64,000 bases of DNA, taken from NCBI RefSeq assembly GCF_036370855.1, contig NC_088117.1, positions 7,564,001 through 7,628,000 of the forward strand, read 5' to 3'. A model generated the notes under the pieces. That model did not search any database. It was not told the origin of the DNA and saw only the letters and a program-made list of their open reading frames with translations. Each line of letters begins with the position of its first letter. The first letter of the stretch is position 1. This DNA is from Dromaius novaehollandiae. Lineage: Eukaryota; Chordata; Aves; Casuariiformes; Dromaiidae. Of this stretch, positions 22,575-35,800 are shown one piece after another. Both the position numbers and the translations under genes were made by a program.

Positions 22575-22627
22575 GGCACGCCGGGAGCTGTAGTCGCCCC
22601 GCCGCGGGGCACGCCGGGAGCTGTAGT
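22575..22627 (-). promoter_or_regulatory. Tandem ZNF143/THAP11-type motifs, SWI5 promoter
   Basis: A perfect 20-base sequence (plus strand GGCACGCCGGGAGCTGTAGT) occurs at 22575-22594 and again at 22608-22627, 33 bp apart. On the minus strand each reads ACTACAGCTCCCGGCGTGCC; the copy nearer SWI5 continues CTCGCGG. This closely follows the extended SBS consensus ACTACAnnTCCCAGnnTGCnTTGCGG. Orientation and position fit the SWI5 promoter. Confidence 0.7.
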
Positions 22628-23776
22628 TTCCTCCGCGGCGGCCCCGCGCCCCGCGGGGGGCCCCGCTCGCTGAAGCTGCAGAGGGGCGCTGGGGAGCGTA
22701 TTCTCCCCTTTGAAACTACAGGTGAAATTTGGGGCAAGGCAGGGCATAACCACGCAAATAACCCTGGTTGGAAGCTCTTCTGTTGACACCCCGTGTTTTC
22801 AAAAATGCCTCTGAGCCTTCCAGGTGCCACAGCAGGCAGTGGGTGTCCATTCGGCGAGGTCCCGCGGTGCCCTCAGGGACGCGGCTCTAGCCCTTATTCT
22901 CCTGGGGGAAAGCCGCCACCGGCCGCAGTGCATGCCGTGCCCTCCTGGGCTCTGCGGCGGCCCGTGAGGAGGGAAGCGCTCGCCGAGAGGCCGCCGCCAC
23001 TCCGAGGTGCGCTCCCGTCATCCTTCGAGGTCTCCCGCTGCAACCCCGTGGCTGCATGTTGCCCTGGCCCCGAGCAGGCAGAGGTCAGGTAGGATGTGAA
23101 CAGCAGCAGCCTGCAGCAGAGCCAGAGTCAGAAGTAGGATATAAATCATCAGGCTTAGCAGCCTGAGCCACATCCAGGCACCCCACCTGCACGTCCATCC
23201 CTAGCCATCATCTCCCTCACCTCCTCTGAGAAGGCACGGAAAATAAATCACTTCCTCCGAGAGGCCAGGGAAAACAAGAAAGTTCACACCTTGCTCCTTG
23301 GTTTGGTGAAGAAAGAGCTTCTTCCCCGATGGCCAAAGGTAAACATCTCCCTGCGCAGCGCCAAGCGCCGGCAACGGGCATTTTGCATTCCCTGGCCGAC
23401 CGCGCACGCCAGATCCTGCTGCTGCTGCACTCGGAAGGTCACAGGATTTGGGAAGGGGGTTACAAAGCAGCAAAGCACAACCGCCTCTGCTAGCCACGGC
23501 CTCAGAGGTGCAGCTCGGCACCGGAGCGGTGCACACCGGGCAGGCGGTACGCGGACGGGCAGGCCGCGGCCTGCGCAGGACGGGGGAAGCCCGCCCGGGG
23601 CGGGGGGACCGGCCCTTCTTCCCCGGGTCGCCTTTGCTCTCCGCCCGTGTCGCCCGTCACCGGCGGGCGGCGGCGCCGAGTCCCCCCCGCGCCGCCCCCG
23701 CAGCGGGGGCCGGGCGCGGCGGCGGGGCCGGGGCGGAGCCAGGCGGCCGCCTGCGCCGCTCGCCCTGCGCCGGCTG

Positions 23777-23783
23777 ACGTGGC
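23777..23783 (+). promoter_or_regulatory. GASE-like Golgi stress element (ACGTGGC)
   Basis: ACGTGGC lies 17 bp before the GOLGA2 ATG within TGACGTGGCCC. It equals the Golgi apparatus stress response element consensus bound by TFE3, and also overlaps an ATF6/CREB3-type TGACGTGG. GOLGA2 is a reported Golgi-stress-responsive gene in mammals (from memory). Confidence 0.45.
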
Positions 23784-23800
23784 CCGGGCCCGGCTGGGAC

Positions 23801-26800
23801 ATGGCGGACGGCAGCAGGCAGAGCAAGCTGGCCGCGGCCAAGAAGAAGGTGCGCGGCGGCGGGGGGGAGGGAGGGGGGCGGCTGGCCGGGGGCCGCGGCT
23901 CCCCGCGCTGAGGGGCCGCGCCGAGCTGAGGGGCGCCGGCCGGGCCCGCTGCGCCCCGCGCTGCGCCGCGCTGCCCCTTCCCCCGCAGCGGCGCCGCGGA
24001 GGGGGCCGAGGCCCGGCCCGACCCGGCCCGGGGGGTGCGGCGCCGCGCCGGCCCCGGGGCGCGCTGCCATTTTGGGCCCCGCGGCGCAGCGGGGTCGCCG
24101 CCTTCACCTTGGCCCCGGGCGGTTGCTGCCGCCGGCGCCCCGCGGAGAAACGCGGCGCTCGGGCCGGGACCGCGCCGGGGAGAAGCGGGTGGTTCCCGAG
24201 GTGCCGGGGCTCGCTGCCGTCTGGGGTTAGGTGGCCGGTAACCCCCTGAGCTGCGGGAAGGCTTCGGAGCGGCCTGTCTAGCTTTGCCCAGGCAAAATGG
24301 AAACTGTTTTGAACTCGACTGTAGGCAGGGCAGTCCGAGCCGTTTTTGTAAATTAAACCATCGGTTTGTTTACTAATTTTGCTTCCCTCCTCCGTTCTGA
24401 GTTACGGTGCCTGTGTTCGTGCGGTGCCTCTCTGGGAGGCCTGACCTTTCGCTTCTCAAACTCTTTGACAGAAGGGAAGATCTTACTGTCAGACACTGCT
24501 TTTTCCTCACTGCTCAGGATTCATTGCCCTTCACTAATTTTGCCTTATTGCTCTTGCTTATAATCCTAAAAGCAAAAAAATAAAAAAAAATAAAAAAAAT
24601 CTCCTTTCAGTTGCAGTAAAGGATGCCAAATTCTTTCTTTCCCATAACCAGGCTTCATTCGTTGCATAGCAAAGTCGTGCATTTGCAGCTCTGAGCCTCT
24701 TGTCCCGAACCTATCACGCCAGTTGTCCCTTTAACCTTCTCAGCTTGCTCTGAAACTCTTCAGAGAAACTCTGAAGACAGTTTCTCATGTCTTTACACCC
24801 GATCTGCCTTTTTACCCCACGATCTTTTTATTCATTATTTGTTGACATTATACTCCTAGAAGGCACATTCCATTTGGACTTCACATTCATGTTTTTTTCA
24901 CAGCTGAAGGAATATCAGCAGAAGAATAGCCCTGGAGCAACTGCGGGAGCCAAGAAGAAACGAAAAACTAAAGAAGGAAGCAGACCTGAGACTCCCACAA
25001 ATGATGACCGACAGTCTCCAGAGAATGTGAGTATTTCACTCTTTCTCCCAAATCATTTGCCACCTCGTTGTTCTTTGGTTTCCCAAACAACCAGACTACC
25101 GCTGGAGGAGGGTTTTGCCAGCGTAACACAGCGATGCTTTAGATGCTGGTATTACCAGTTTATGAAGTGAGCTACAGTGGTTAGTGACTAAAATCACTTG
25201 AGGGTGTGTGCTAGAGTCAGGGTTTATGGTGAAGCAGTGTTTGATCATATAAGGATACAGTGCAGCCCTGGATATGTCCAGGGCTGTCATTTTGAGGTGT
25301 ATCCTCCTAATGAGCTGGAGGGTGCCAGCTGCTGTGGCTGCTTTTGGTTGGTATTTTCTCTCTGTCCTTTTCTGAGCCATTTCTCTTTCCACTTTTCTTT
25401 CGCCTCCTTTAGATTCAGAACATTCTGAAGGTGCTGGTGTCAGACCTTAACCGCTCCAATGGGGTAGCCATACCCTCATTGGACAAGAGGAAGGTGAGGC
25501 AGTGCTCCGCGTCCCCCTCGGTGACTTGCTGTCCCTACTGCATGCTTCCGATTCTGTTCGAACCGCCTTTGATTTTCGAGTGGAGCCTTGTTCTGATGCA
25601 TCTGCTGTCAGTCGCTTGAGTTTTGTTGCCGTTTTCATTAGCATGGAGCTGTTTCTTAACATGTCTCTCCATTGTTTGTGAGTGTGTGTTTCCTTCTGGT
25701 TTGTGTCAAACTTAACATGTGAAGAAGTGAAGCTTGTCAAGAACTTTTCCTTGAGACAGTCAAGCTTTGGGAAATAGCAGGAATTTGGTGTGAGGCAGCG
25801 AACAATGAGCGACTGCCTTTACTATGTAACACGTTTCCAACAAATGGTAGCAAAGGGGCATAAAAACCTGTCTGGCACTAGGAAAAGGGAGTGTTTTCTC
25901 AGTCTCTATTTCTCCTGTTCTGGGTGTCACTGCTCTGTTTCCCAGGGCCTTGTTTCTGAAAGGCATGTTTCTGCTCATCTCTAGTGAAGGAGCTGCCATG
26001 AGTAAGCTATGTAGCTATTCCAGCCAACCCATTTTACGACGAGTAATGAAACTTGCACAGGTGATGCACACTGGCAAGTGCTATGATTTTAAGTACGTTT
26101 AGGCAGGAAGTCAGATATTTCAAGTCAAGCATTTACAGCCTTCAGTGCCTTCATGTTCCCTAGCTCCTGAAGATGAAAAGGAAGGAAATACTCCTGTAAG
26201 CAATAAAAATGTGTTCAGGAGCAAACTTACAGCAAACAGCCTTTTCTTTTATTTTAGATAATCAGTTTACTTAAACAAAGCTAAAATTGTGATAGAAACT
26301 CAGGAAGGTCAAATTTTATAGCCCAGAATTTACTTCCAATTTTGTTGTACTAAAGCTCTGCTTTCCATTTTGACTTGGGTGCACCATCATTTTGATTGCA
26401 TACTTCTCCACCCTCATTTTCAAGTCTAGTCGTCACAAAATCAACCATTTATTGTATTTACTGCATATCCACTTCTCCCCAGCAATAAATTTAGCTATAG
26501 TAATCACCAGGAGCATTAGATGGTTGCAGGTGAGGATGGCTGTTCCAGTGCTGCTGCTGAGATGGCACTTAGTCTTGAAACGGGTGCCTAACCGTGTCTA
26601 CAGTTTTAGTTCTGTTCTGAAAATGGAGAACTTATTACTTCTATTCATCCTTGTTTTCCAATTTTTTTTCTTCCCTCAACATGGAGAAATATGTTTTGAT
26701 CTGATTGGCTCTTACAGATGTTCTTTTATCTTGGAATTTGTGGATTATTGTTTGTGCAGTTTTAAGAATAACTTGAAAACTAATCTTTAATTGCCATCTG

Positions 26801-29800
26801 TAATGAAAGAGTGGATTTCTCTTTCTGGTTATCGTCTTTGAAAAAACCCTGAGTCAGGGAAATGCTGTGCAGAAACTCACTTGGTGCTAATAGGGCAGAA
26901 AAGCTGATCATTAGCATCTGAGCTAGCGCTGCCACTGGTGTCTTAATGTGAGGCAGATCCCTCCCATCTCATCCACTTCAGCTTTCTGGCTGTGAAACAC
27001 AGAAAACTGGACAAAATAGGAGCCTTTGTGCGAAAGGAAATGGATCCTACTATGTATTAGGCAAGGCAAAATTAATACATTTTTAGTCTACATTATTAGA
27101 ACTTCACAGTGCATGATTTCCAGATAAGTGTTTTGCTCCTCACTCTTTCTGTCTCCCATGAATTAGTTGTTCAATTTTTTTTTCTTATTTCAAAACTTTT
27201 TATTTTGGGGGCAGAAGGAAGGAGTTCTTGTGGCTAAGATGTTATTGGTTGTTGCATCTTGAAGCATTAAGCAAAAAGAATGTCCTAGTTAAGAAAAACT
27301 AAGGAAATGTTTTTGAGATGTATTGGGGAAGATATTCCTTCTGTCCGTCTGGTATTCTATATTGGCAAGGTTGTGAATCAAAAGAGGTGAAGCTTGAAGC
27401 TGGAAGTTCCTGACCTTCTTACCAGCACCTAACATATGTTGCTCTGTGAGTGCACAAGTATCTGTCCTGCTAAAAAGAATATAAAAAATCCATGTTTCCC
27501 TCTGCAGTCTTCCAGCTCACTGCTTTCATTAAATCTGTCCTGTGACTGTATTCTCCTGCTGTTTGATTCATAAATGAAGTGCTGAGCAAGCACACAGGGA
27601 ATACCAGGATCCTCCCCTGTCCTTCCAAGTAGTCATGAAGGAGGGGGAGGAGAGAGAGAGAAATTTTTAGTTTCCCGTGAACTGTCAATAAGAGGACACT
27701 GTCTGAGGTGGAATTGCAGTGAGCAGCGGTATATTTGTGGGGTTGAACGTTGATAGTAGCTTATCTCATTTGCTTTGTAGTGTCGTAAGATGATGTCTTG
27801 CCAGAGCTAGATGATGAAATATAACAGCCATAAAACACTAGAATACTGCTCAGGCCTTTATGGGTCTCTCTGATGTTGTTCAGGATAGATGAGAAATTGC
27901 CCAGTTCACCGTGGCTTGGTAGAGCTGTCATCAGATGCTGCTGATCCTCCCACAAAGGCTGGATGAGAACTGTACAGAAATCATTTTTGTGCCTCTCTCT
28001 TTTTAGATTCTTTTTGTCACAGCATTCATAGGTCCAATAGGGCCATAGGCATCTGCTTCCAGCCATGCTGAATTTGGCCTGTTTGTAAATCCCTGTTCCT
28101 AATGTTGTGGTTACTAGCATGCTACAAGCTTTACTGAGTTTAAGGCAGAGCGTTTGAGTCCGACTAACCCAGTTTTTAAATGGTCGCTAACCTGTTCTTT
28201 TTCCATCTTAATTTGCATATAGTGATCAGTGTTTTCCCCAGAGGCATCTTGAAGGTGGTGCTTTTCAAAGCATAGTGACTATATCTGGCTTTGCCTTTCT
28301 TCAGTTTTTGGCAGATCCTTTCTAATAAACCTAGTGTGCATGTTTAGAGCTGGGTGATGTTACTGCCCCATGTTAATGAAGCTGATTTGATTACGGGACA
28401 CCAGTTGTTCAGACTGGTTCTAATAGGGTTTACGGGACTGAGAGAATAGGGGACAATGTTTGTTACTCATGGGTTGATGTGTTCACCCCTTTGCTCTGGG
28501 AAGAACACAGATTAATTTCCACGTGTTTCTAAATGATCAATTGTTCGCTTTTGTCTAGTTTTCCCAGGGAGACCACAAGGCGATGTGTTCATGTGTGTTT
28601 TCATTCATTCTGCATGTAGGCTGTAATTCCTGTGATGTGTTTTGTGACAGGCATACTTTGACAGTGATGTTGCCACTCGTAATGCTGAACAGCTTGCTGC
28701 CGATGTCCCTGTGCTATCTAACAGCAACAGTCTGCCTAGTTGTGGTTCTGTTCTGCCTGCTCCTGGGAGCATGCAGCTGACACAGGTTTGTGAATATTTG
28801 CATAGTGAATATTGCCACACTAGTTAGTGATACCACTCTTTTTGCTGAGAAAGTCTTCATAAATACGACAAGACTAGCACAGAAATTTCCTTTAAAAATA
28901 CTGCATTCTTCACTCGCCATGTACTCATCAACTGTTTGTGAGAATGAAGAGAGTACTAGCAAGCACATGCCCTTGCTTCTTCTAATGTTCCTATTTTCTG
29001 TCCTCTTCTTTCCTATTCCATTAGCAGAAAGCATCCTTAATAAGACAGAAGGTCACCAGCTGGAGCAATTTGCATTCCCTTACACTATTTAAAGATTCAG
29101 CTGAAATTTTTCCATCAGTGTTGATTATACTGATAAACAGTAATAGCAAACGTAAAGCTTGTAAGACTTAAGGCTCTTCATCATTTCAAGAAAGCTGGGC
29201 TCTCAACACTAAGAAATTATGTGCAAGCCAGGACTGACTGGGTGGTTTTGAGTATTTAATTGGAAAACAGTAGTTATAGGGACTGCAGAACTTGAGTCCA
29301 GGGGTACTCGAGTCTGCCTGAGTGATACGTTCACAGATACAACTCCCATCTTTTGTACAGGCTTGTAAATTTTTGCGTTTTACTCCACAGATTCATGAAG
29401 CTGAAGATCATAAAAATGCCTTGGATGAGAACAGGTGAGTGTCTGTGTTTGTTTATTAGACAGCTTTGCAACAGGATTCCAAAGTGTCCAGAAAGTTAAA
29501 ATCATGTTATTCCCTAGTGCTGATTGGGACAGTTCTCTGAAAGAAACTTTTATCCGAAAGAATAATTGTCTGTCTTTGTTCCCAGGTCTCTTTCATCAAC
29601 AGAAAGTCTCCGCCAGTTGTCCGAACAGCTCAATGGCCTGGTTTCTCAGGTATGGCCTCATTTATTCCATTTGTCCTATTAATTCTTGTGATGTCTGACA
29701 TAGGGCTTCAAGCAGTCAGCTCAAGAAACTCTTCTGTATAGTGGTGTCTGCAGTTGTACTACTGAACAATGAGATATTTAAGTACTGAGAAGCAAAAACT

Positions 29801-32800
29801 CTTGTTTTAGGAATGTGAAATTTCAGCAGTAGGAAGAAAAGCAGAGTGGGATGAATGAACAGCATGTATTCATGGAAAGATGCATTCTTGATTTAGTGGC
29901 AGAGAATCTAAAGTAAATCTGCACAGTTCACCTCAGCTTGTCAAGGGAGGAGTCTGCATCTATCCTTAGCCAGAAAAGTGTGTTTTCCTTGTCTGTGTGT
30001 GGCACTGTGAAGTGAAAGGTGCTATAAGAAGTATTTTTTTGGTAGTTCATTCTAACTTAATAGTGGTTTGTTGCCTTGGGAAATAAAACTGACTTATTTG
30101 ACTGGTTTTCTTCTAGTCTACGTCATATGTGAATGGAGAAAGTGCTGTTTCTTCCACAAACATTAAGGAAATGGAAGTGAGTTGTCCTCAGTCTGTGATT
30201 TTTTTCGCCCTCATTTGCTACTGTTGATTGTTTATTGGGATTCTGTGTTTACAGTGGTGTTAATGAGACCTAACTGAACACAGTTCATATACATTGCAGA
30301 CCCCTGTGGTCTTGTGCTGTAATGGCTGTGGTCAACAGTTGGAGACAGGTGTCTGAGGTGTTTCTCGTTTGGGGGCTGGGGATAATCTGGTCTCCATGCA
30401 ACTGCAGTCCTTAATTCTGATTCACTTTTATGTAGAAATGAGGCCTTAATTGGAATGGATACAATATCTTGTCATCCTAGCTACTTTCACTGAAAGTGTC
30501 TTTTTGTTTGTTTGGAGAATCTGATTGTATCAAACTGTGATAATGATTTATTCTTCTGTCTTTTGTAATTATTGCTTTTTCCTCCCCTCCTCCTCTTCTG
30601 CCCCTCCTTTTTCTCCTCCTGTCTGCATGTGCCCATCAGACACGTTACCAGGAGCTGGCAGTAGCCCTAGATTCCAGCAATCTAACTAACAAACAGCTCA
30701 TTACAAAGATAGAGGAATTGGTAAGAAACGATCCAACCGACCAGTTTCATTGTCTTTGCTGCTCCTCCGTGCTCTCTGGGTGTCTGCAAGGTTATCAGTT
30801 CTCTTATAGTGCCACAAGGGATGCTGCTTACACAGCAACTTTTAAGGAACAAAAACGGGCTATGTCGGAAAACCTCTTAAGAGGATGAAAGTCGAAAGCT
30901 ACTTTTAATGTATTAGCTCATCTAAGGAATGAGAAGCAAAGTTTTGGGTTTTACTTTCAGTTAACTGTGTTCTGTTGATCTCATCATGCTTTCCCTGGAT
31001 GATAAGCATCATGATAAAACAGCTATACTTGGTCTCGTTCTGAATCCCTGAAATTCAACGGAAACAGAATTCCGGTACTGGCAGTAGTGTGAAAACCTGT
31101 TTCTGCAGGTGGTGATGCTGCTCTAAATATATTGGCAGAGTGGGAGCAATAAGTCTAGGAGAGAGCCTGGGGCTGGTTTCTGGTCATATCCTCAGCTTCT
31201 CCGGCACTATGAATGAACTGCTTTGTCCTGCAGCTTGCATGGGTTGCTGCTGTTGCTGCTGCTGCTTAAAAGCCTGTGGCTTTAACACTGAAAGAAATGT
31301 AGCTAAAAAGACTTGTTTCAGTCTGAAAAGAGCCTTGCTTGGTTTGAAATACTTTTCCTCATTTTATTCTCCCCTCAGACTATTCCTTTTCCAAAGGTCA
31401 GTGTTTTCCAATGTATCCCATGACCCCACTTGTTACGTTGTTTTATTTCGGTTTGGTTTTTCTCTTTTGTTGGTCCATGCTCTTCCTTTTCCTCTTTTAG
31501 CCAGGCTGCAGAGGTACCTGGTATGGGGCACTGCCCACCCAGGGTTCTCCTTGTTTGCCTGCTTTCTGACAGGCAAAGGAAGTGATCTCTTACCTGGAAT
31601 TATGTGGGGCCTTTGCTGCGTTTGTGGTCTTGCCTTTGCTTTTCCTGGTTATTTGTTTTGCACTGGCACTGCTAGGATCAAAGCCTCTAGCTCATTACCC
31701 TTCCATTGGTGGTCATGTTTCAAAACATGTTGAAGTAGTAGTAAAGAAGCAGCTTGGCCAAAGCCCATTCTTTGGGAAGGGAGAAAAGCAGAGCTCTGAG
31801 AAACAACCATGGTGATGACGACAGCAAATGGCAACCCTGCACCTCCCGAAATCAGCAGCACTCTGTCACAAATTTAGGACAGTTTGGGTGGCAGCCTGTG
31901 TAGATAGGTGCCACTTTTGTCTCCTTCACCCCATATCTCAAGATGTGCTATGTATGGTCAATGTATCTCCAAATACATTTTCTGTAAAATTGAAAGTGGT
32001 TGGGACAGAATCATCCCCGTTCTCAGCATTTGGCCTCAGCTTTCTTCCCCGCAGGCTTTTGCAGAGGCCTGCCAACATAAGTGCAACTCTGCATGCCTTC
32101 AAGGCCAGTTACTATGTGGGGGAAAAGGTCTAAGGTCTCAGCTGAAGGAAGAGACTATGATTCCTCTAATGCATTTTTGGTGATCCCAATACAGCAGGAT
32201 TACAATGATAAACTTTGTAGGCGTGGGAAGCAAGTTTAACTAGAGATGATGGACGCTCAGATATAAACATACAGGGGTTTGAGTAGTAGTAGTTGGGTTA
32301 GAACTGTGATAACGTACTGAGCAGTGAAAAACATATCTGGCATATAAAGTATATTAGTGCAGTGAGCCCCAAATCTATAATTTTTAATGGCTAAAACAAA
32401 CTCTTTAGTTTTGAGTATCCTACAGAAAGGATAATGGAAATTCTCTTTGCCTTAATTAGGCACGTATCCTGCTTGGTTAAAGTGCAAATGTGTTTACTGA
32501 TTTCAGCAGTATGAGAATATTTGCTCTTAATACTGATACATTAATTTTTTCCTCCTGTAGAAACAGCAGAACCAAGAAGCAATGAATCAGCTGGAGAAGG
32601 TAAAACATGTCCCATTTTTTGGTAGATACCATAATAGGTATCTACTTCTCCAAAGAGCAGAAAGCATAGTGGGCTGTGACACGAGCATATGTGATCATGT
32701 CTTATGCTGGATTCTGTTTCATTTGTAGCATAGAGTTGAATATCTTGGCTTCCTAAGATAGACCTGGCACGTAGCTTTGTTATTTTGATAAAAGCTAGTA

Positions 32801-35800
32801 CTTAATGAGTATTGGAGAGCCTGGGTGGATGTGGTAGGTTATAGTCTAAGTCGTCCCTGGCAATTTGCATTCCAGACATTGCCACATTTATGCTAGCATA
32901 AGGAACCTCTCATTGCGCTATTAGGGTGGATAATTACTGAAGTAGTTCAAATAGTGAAGACTGAAGTAGATCTTTAGAAATATTAGTATCAGCTAGATGC
33001 TGGAAATACTGCCAATGAATGACTGCTTTTTCTAATAAGAATTAAAATAAAAAAGGGTTAAATATTTTAAATTTTGTGTTGAATAGGCATCATTTGTTTA
33101 CACAGGAAAAGAAGGAGTTTGAACAGAAATTTTCTAAAGAACAAGCAGCACTGAGGGAACAGCTGCAGGTAAGGCAGAGTCTCCATTTCATAATACCACC
33201 TGTTTTACCCTAATTGTTTTCTGGATTGCTGACTGCTCACAGTCTTCACCCTGAAAGCCATGTGCATCCATTCTTTCAGGAAAGCTGGGAGAGTCGGTCA
33301 GCCAGACTCTGTACTTAACTGCAGGACCTCTTTACCTTTAGTGAATTACCCTTTTGTGGCAATAATGGTCTTGTAGTTCCAAGCAAAGAAGTTTTGCACT
33401 GAGCTGACTTTTCCTTTTCCAAAGGTTCATATTCAGACTATTGGAATTCTAGTTTCTGAGAAGTCTGAGTTGCAGACGGCCCTCGGGCATACTCAACAAG
33501 CTGCGCGGCAGAAATCAGGTAATCACCTCTAGTTGCTCTAACTCAAGCTGTTGGTTAAACTGTGGATTGCAAGTCACAGGCATGATAGTTGCTGGCAGCC
33601 AGCTCACAACACTTGCTGACTCCTTAATGAGCAATATTTGGCACCATCACTGCTGCTGTCATTATAGCTTCCCCCAAATCAGAGCATGTTAATCCCGTTG
33701 CAGTTGAGGTTCTTTTGTGCATAACTAAAGTCCTGTCAGCCCTTTTTGGGCCAGTGACTACCCCAGACTGTTTCTTTCTCACTCTCTTCTGATTTCTTTT
33801 AAAGTTTGTTCTCCTTTCTCTGCCCTCCCTCCTACACAGCTGTCATGTTAATGTTCATTTTACCCAAGCTTTTAATTCACAACTAAATTTGAGCAATTTA
33901 TTCTATTAGAAAAAATAAACATATTGCCTACTAGTCTGCAAAGGAAGTTTCATCATCTCCCTCTAAAAGTGAGGAAGGTAGTTATGGAGAGCTTTACTGC
34001 CCAGCGTTGCTAGTGAATCACCAGTAGAGCCAAGAATTGAACCAGGTCACCTGATGTACAGAGCTCCGTGCTGCCTTCTCTGAAGTTTTTAAGAGCTTGT
34101 TAAAAAAGTGGAAAGTGCTGTTCAGCGAGTACCAAAAAGCTCTTTGTGGGCTGGTTTCAACTGACTCTGCTCTGACTTGTTCAGGAGAAGCTGAAGACCT
34201 TGCTGCTCGTTTGCAGTCATCTCGCCAGAGGGTAGCAGAGCTAGAACGCACCTTATCCTCCATCTCTATGCAACAGAAACAGTCAGACAAGGTAAGAGTC
34301 AGTTTTGTTTACGCTTAACCAGCAGTTCTGCTTTTTGCTATTTGCTTATCACTATGCTGCTGTCTATCGACTGAAGTCTATAGTCCTTGTTTAGCGAAGA
34401 GGCAGAAATTAGCCTTGTTAGCAAAGCCCTCTATTCTCCATGATCAAGGCAGACTTCATTCAGTTTTCTGTGACCTCTAATCATATGGTCCAGTTGCTGT
34501 CTTCAGATCTGGCACCTCACTTCATTAGTCTTGCCAGTTCCAAACAACAGAAGCCTAACAGACCTCCTCCCAGGAGGGTCGCCATCAAACAGACACTTTA
34601 GTATTGATACTAATCCAGAAGTTTGCAAAAATAGCCTCATGGTCAGTTAGTAGCATTACATTTTAAAAGACCGAGCAGATGAATTCCTGGCAAATTCTTC
34701 CTTTGTGCAAAGTCTGATGGGGTGCTTGGCTGCAGCACTAGCCAGCCTACTACAGCTATAGAGGAGGTTCCAAGCAAACCTGTCTTGAGGATTTTGCTCA
34801 AGTTTTGGCCTTTTCCACATTAGCTGATCTGCTAAAGGTGAAGCTGGGTAATCACTGAACATTTTGTTTGTTTGAGTCATCTCCAGATTCTAGCCAAACA
34901 ACAATTTCCTTTTTTTTTTTCAGCATAATAAAGAGTTAGTGAAGGAACGAGACAACCTGAAACTGGAACTGTACAAACAGAGGTGAGTCCATTCTACATG
35001 TTACTGCAAAGGTAGTGCCAACTTCTTGTAAAGCAGTCTTCATAACAGATGGCATATTGGTCACCTTTTCTAGTGCACAATCGGTCCTCCTTCCGTTGAA
35101 GGAGTGTTGCAGAGAGAATGGTTTCAAACTCTTCTCAGTAGTGCCACAAAACATAACAAGGGGAACTGAACTGACCACAGGTGGTCACTTGGGAGGTTGG
35201 GTATTCATGGGGGAAAAAAAAAGCCGTTAGGTGTGTAGTGCAGCACCAGAACGTGTTGCCCAGGGAGACTGTGGAGTGTCCATCTTTGGTAGTTTTCAGG
35301 ACTTGGCTATATAGAGCTGTGGCTGACCAGATGTGGTGTTAGCAGCAGAATTTTAAGTGGGAGGTTAGATGAGATGATCTTTAGAGGTTCCTTCCAACCA
35401 TCCCTTCCGTGATTATAGCTGCTAAGAACAACTGGATTGTACATTTATGATATGGGCATCTGCAAACTCATGGCGAATATAAAAAGCATTGCCACTTCAG
35501 GTTTTTTTGGTTTGTTTGTTTCTTTCTTTCAGCAAAGGTAGTGAGGAACTGAAGCAGCAGAACTCAGAACTGTCCGAGAAACTTCGCTCCCTGGTTTCTG
35601 AGAACTCAGCCATGAAGCTGGATATGGAGGATTTGCATAAGAAACTGGAGATGGCTGAACTGATGATCCAACAGGTGACCATAATACTTTTAGGATGTGG
35701 GTGTAGATTACGCTGATCATTGTAAGGCTTTGTTTCTGACAGTGGGGGTAAGACCTAACTTTTTTCAAGGAAGGCACAAATTTTATGAAGACATCCTCTT

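Larger units (their letters stand above)
22000..24250. promoter_or_regulatory. CpG island between SWI5 and GOLGA2
   Basis: Two CpG-dense blocks (about 22.0-22.7 and 23.5-24.25 kb) cover the head-to-head 5' ends of SWI5 and GOLGA2. The start regions are about 1.27 kb apart, with a less GC-rich middle. Limits judged by eye. Confidence 0.75.

Noticed and set aside
31140-31733. 197-codon plus-strand frame with a cysteine run
   Set aside because: Falls in a GOLGA2 intron; the Cys run is a TGC/CTG microsatellite near 31240 and the rest has no domain.
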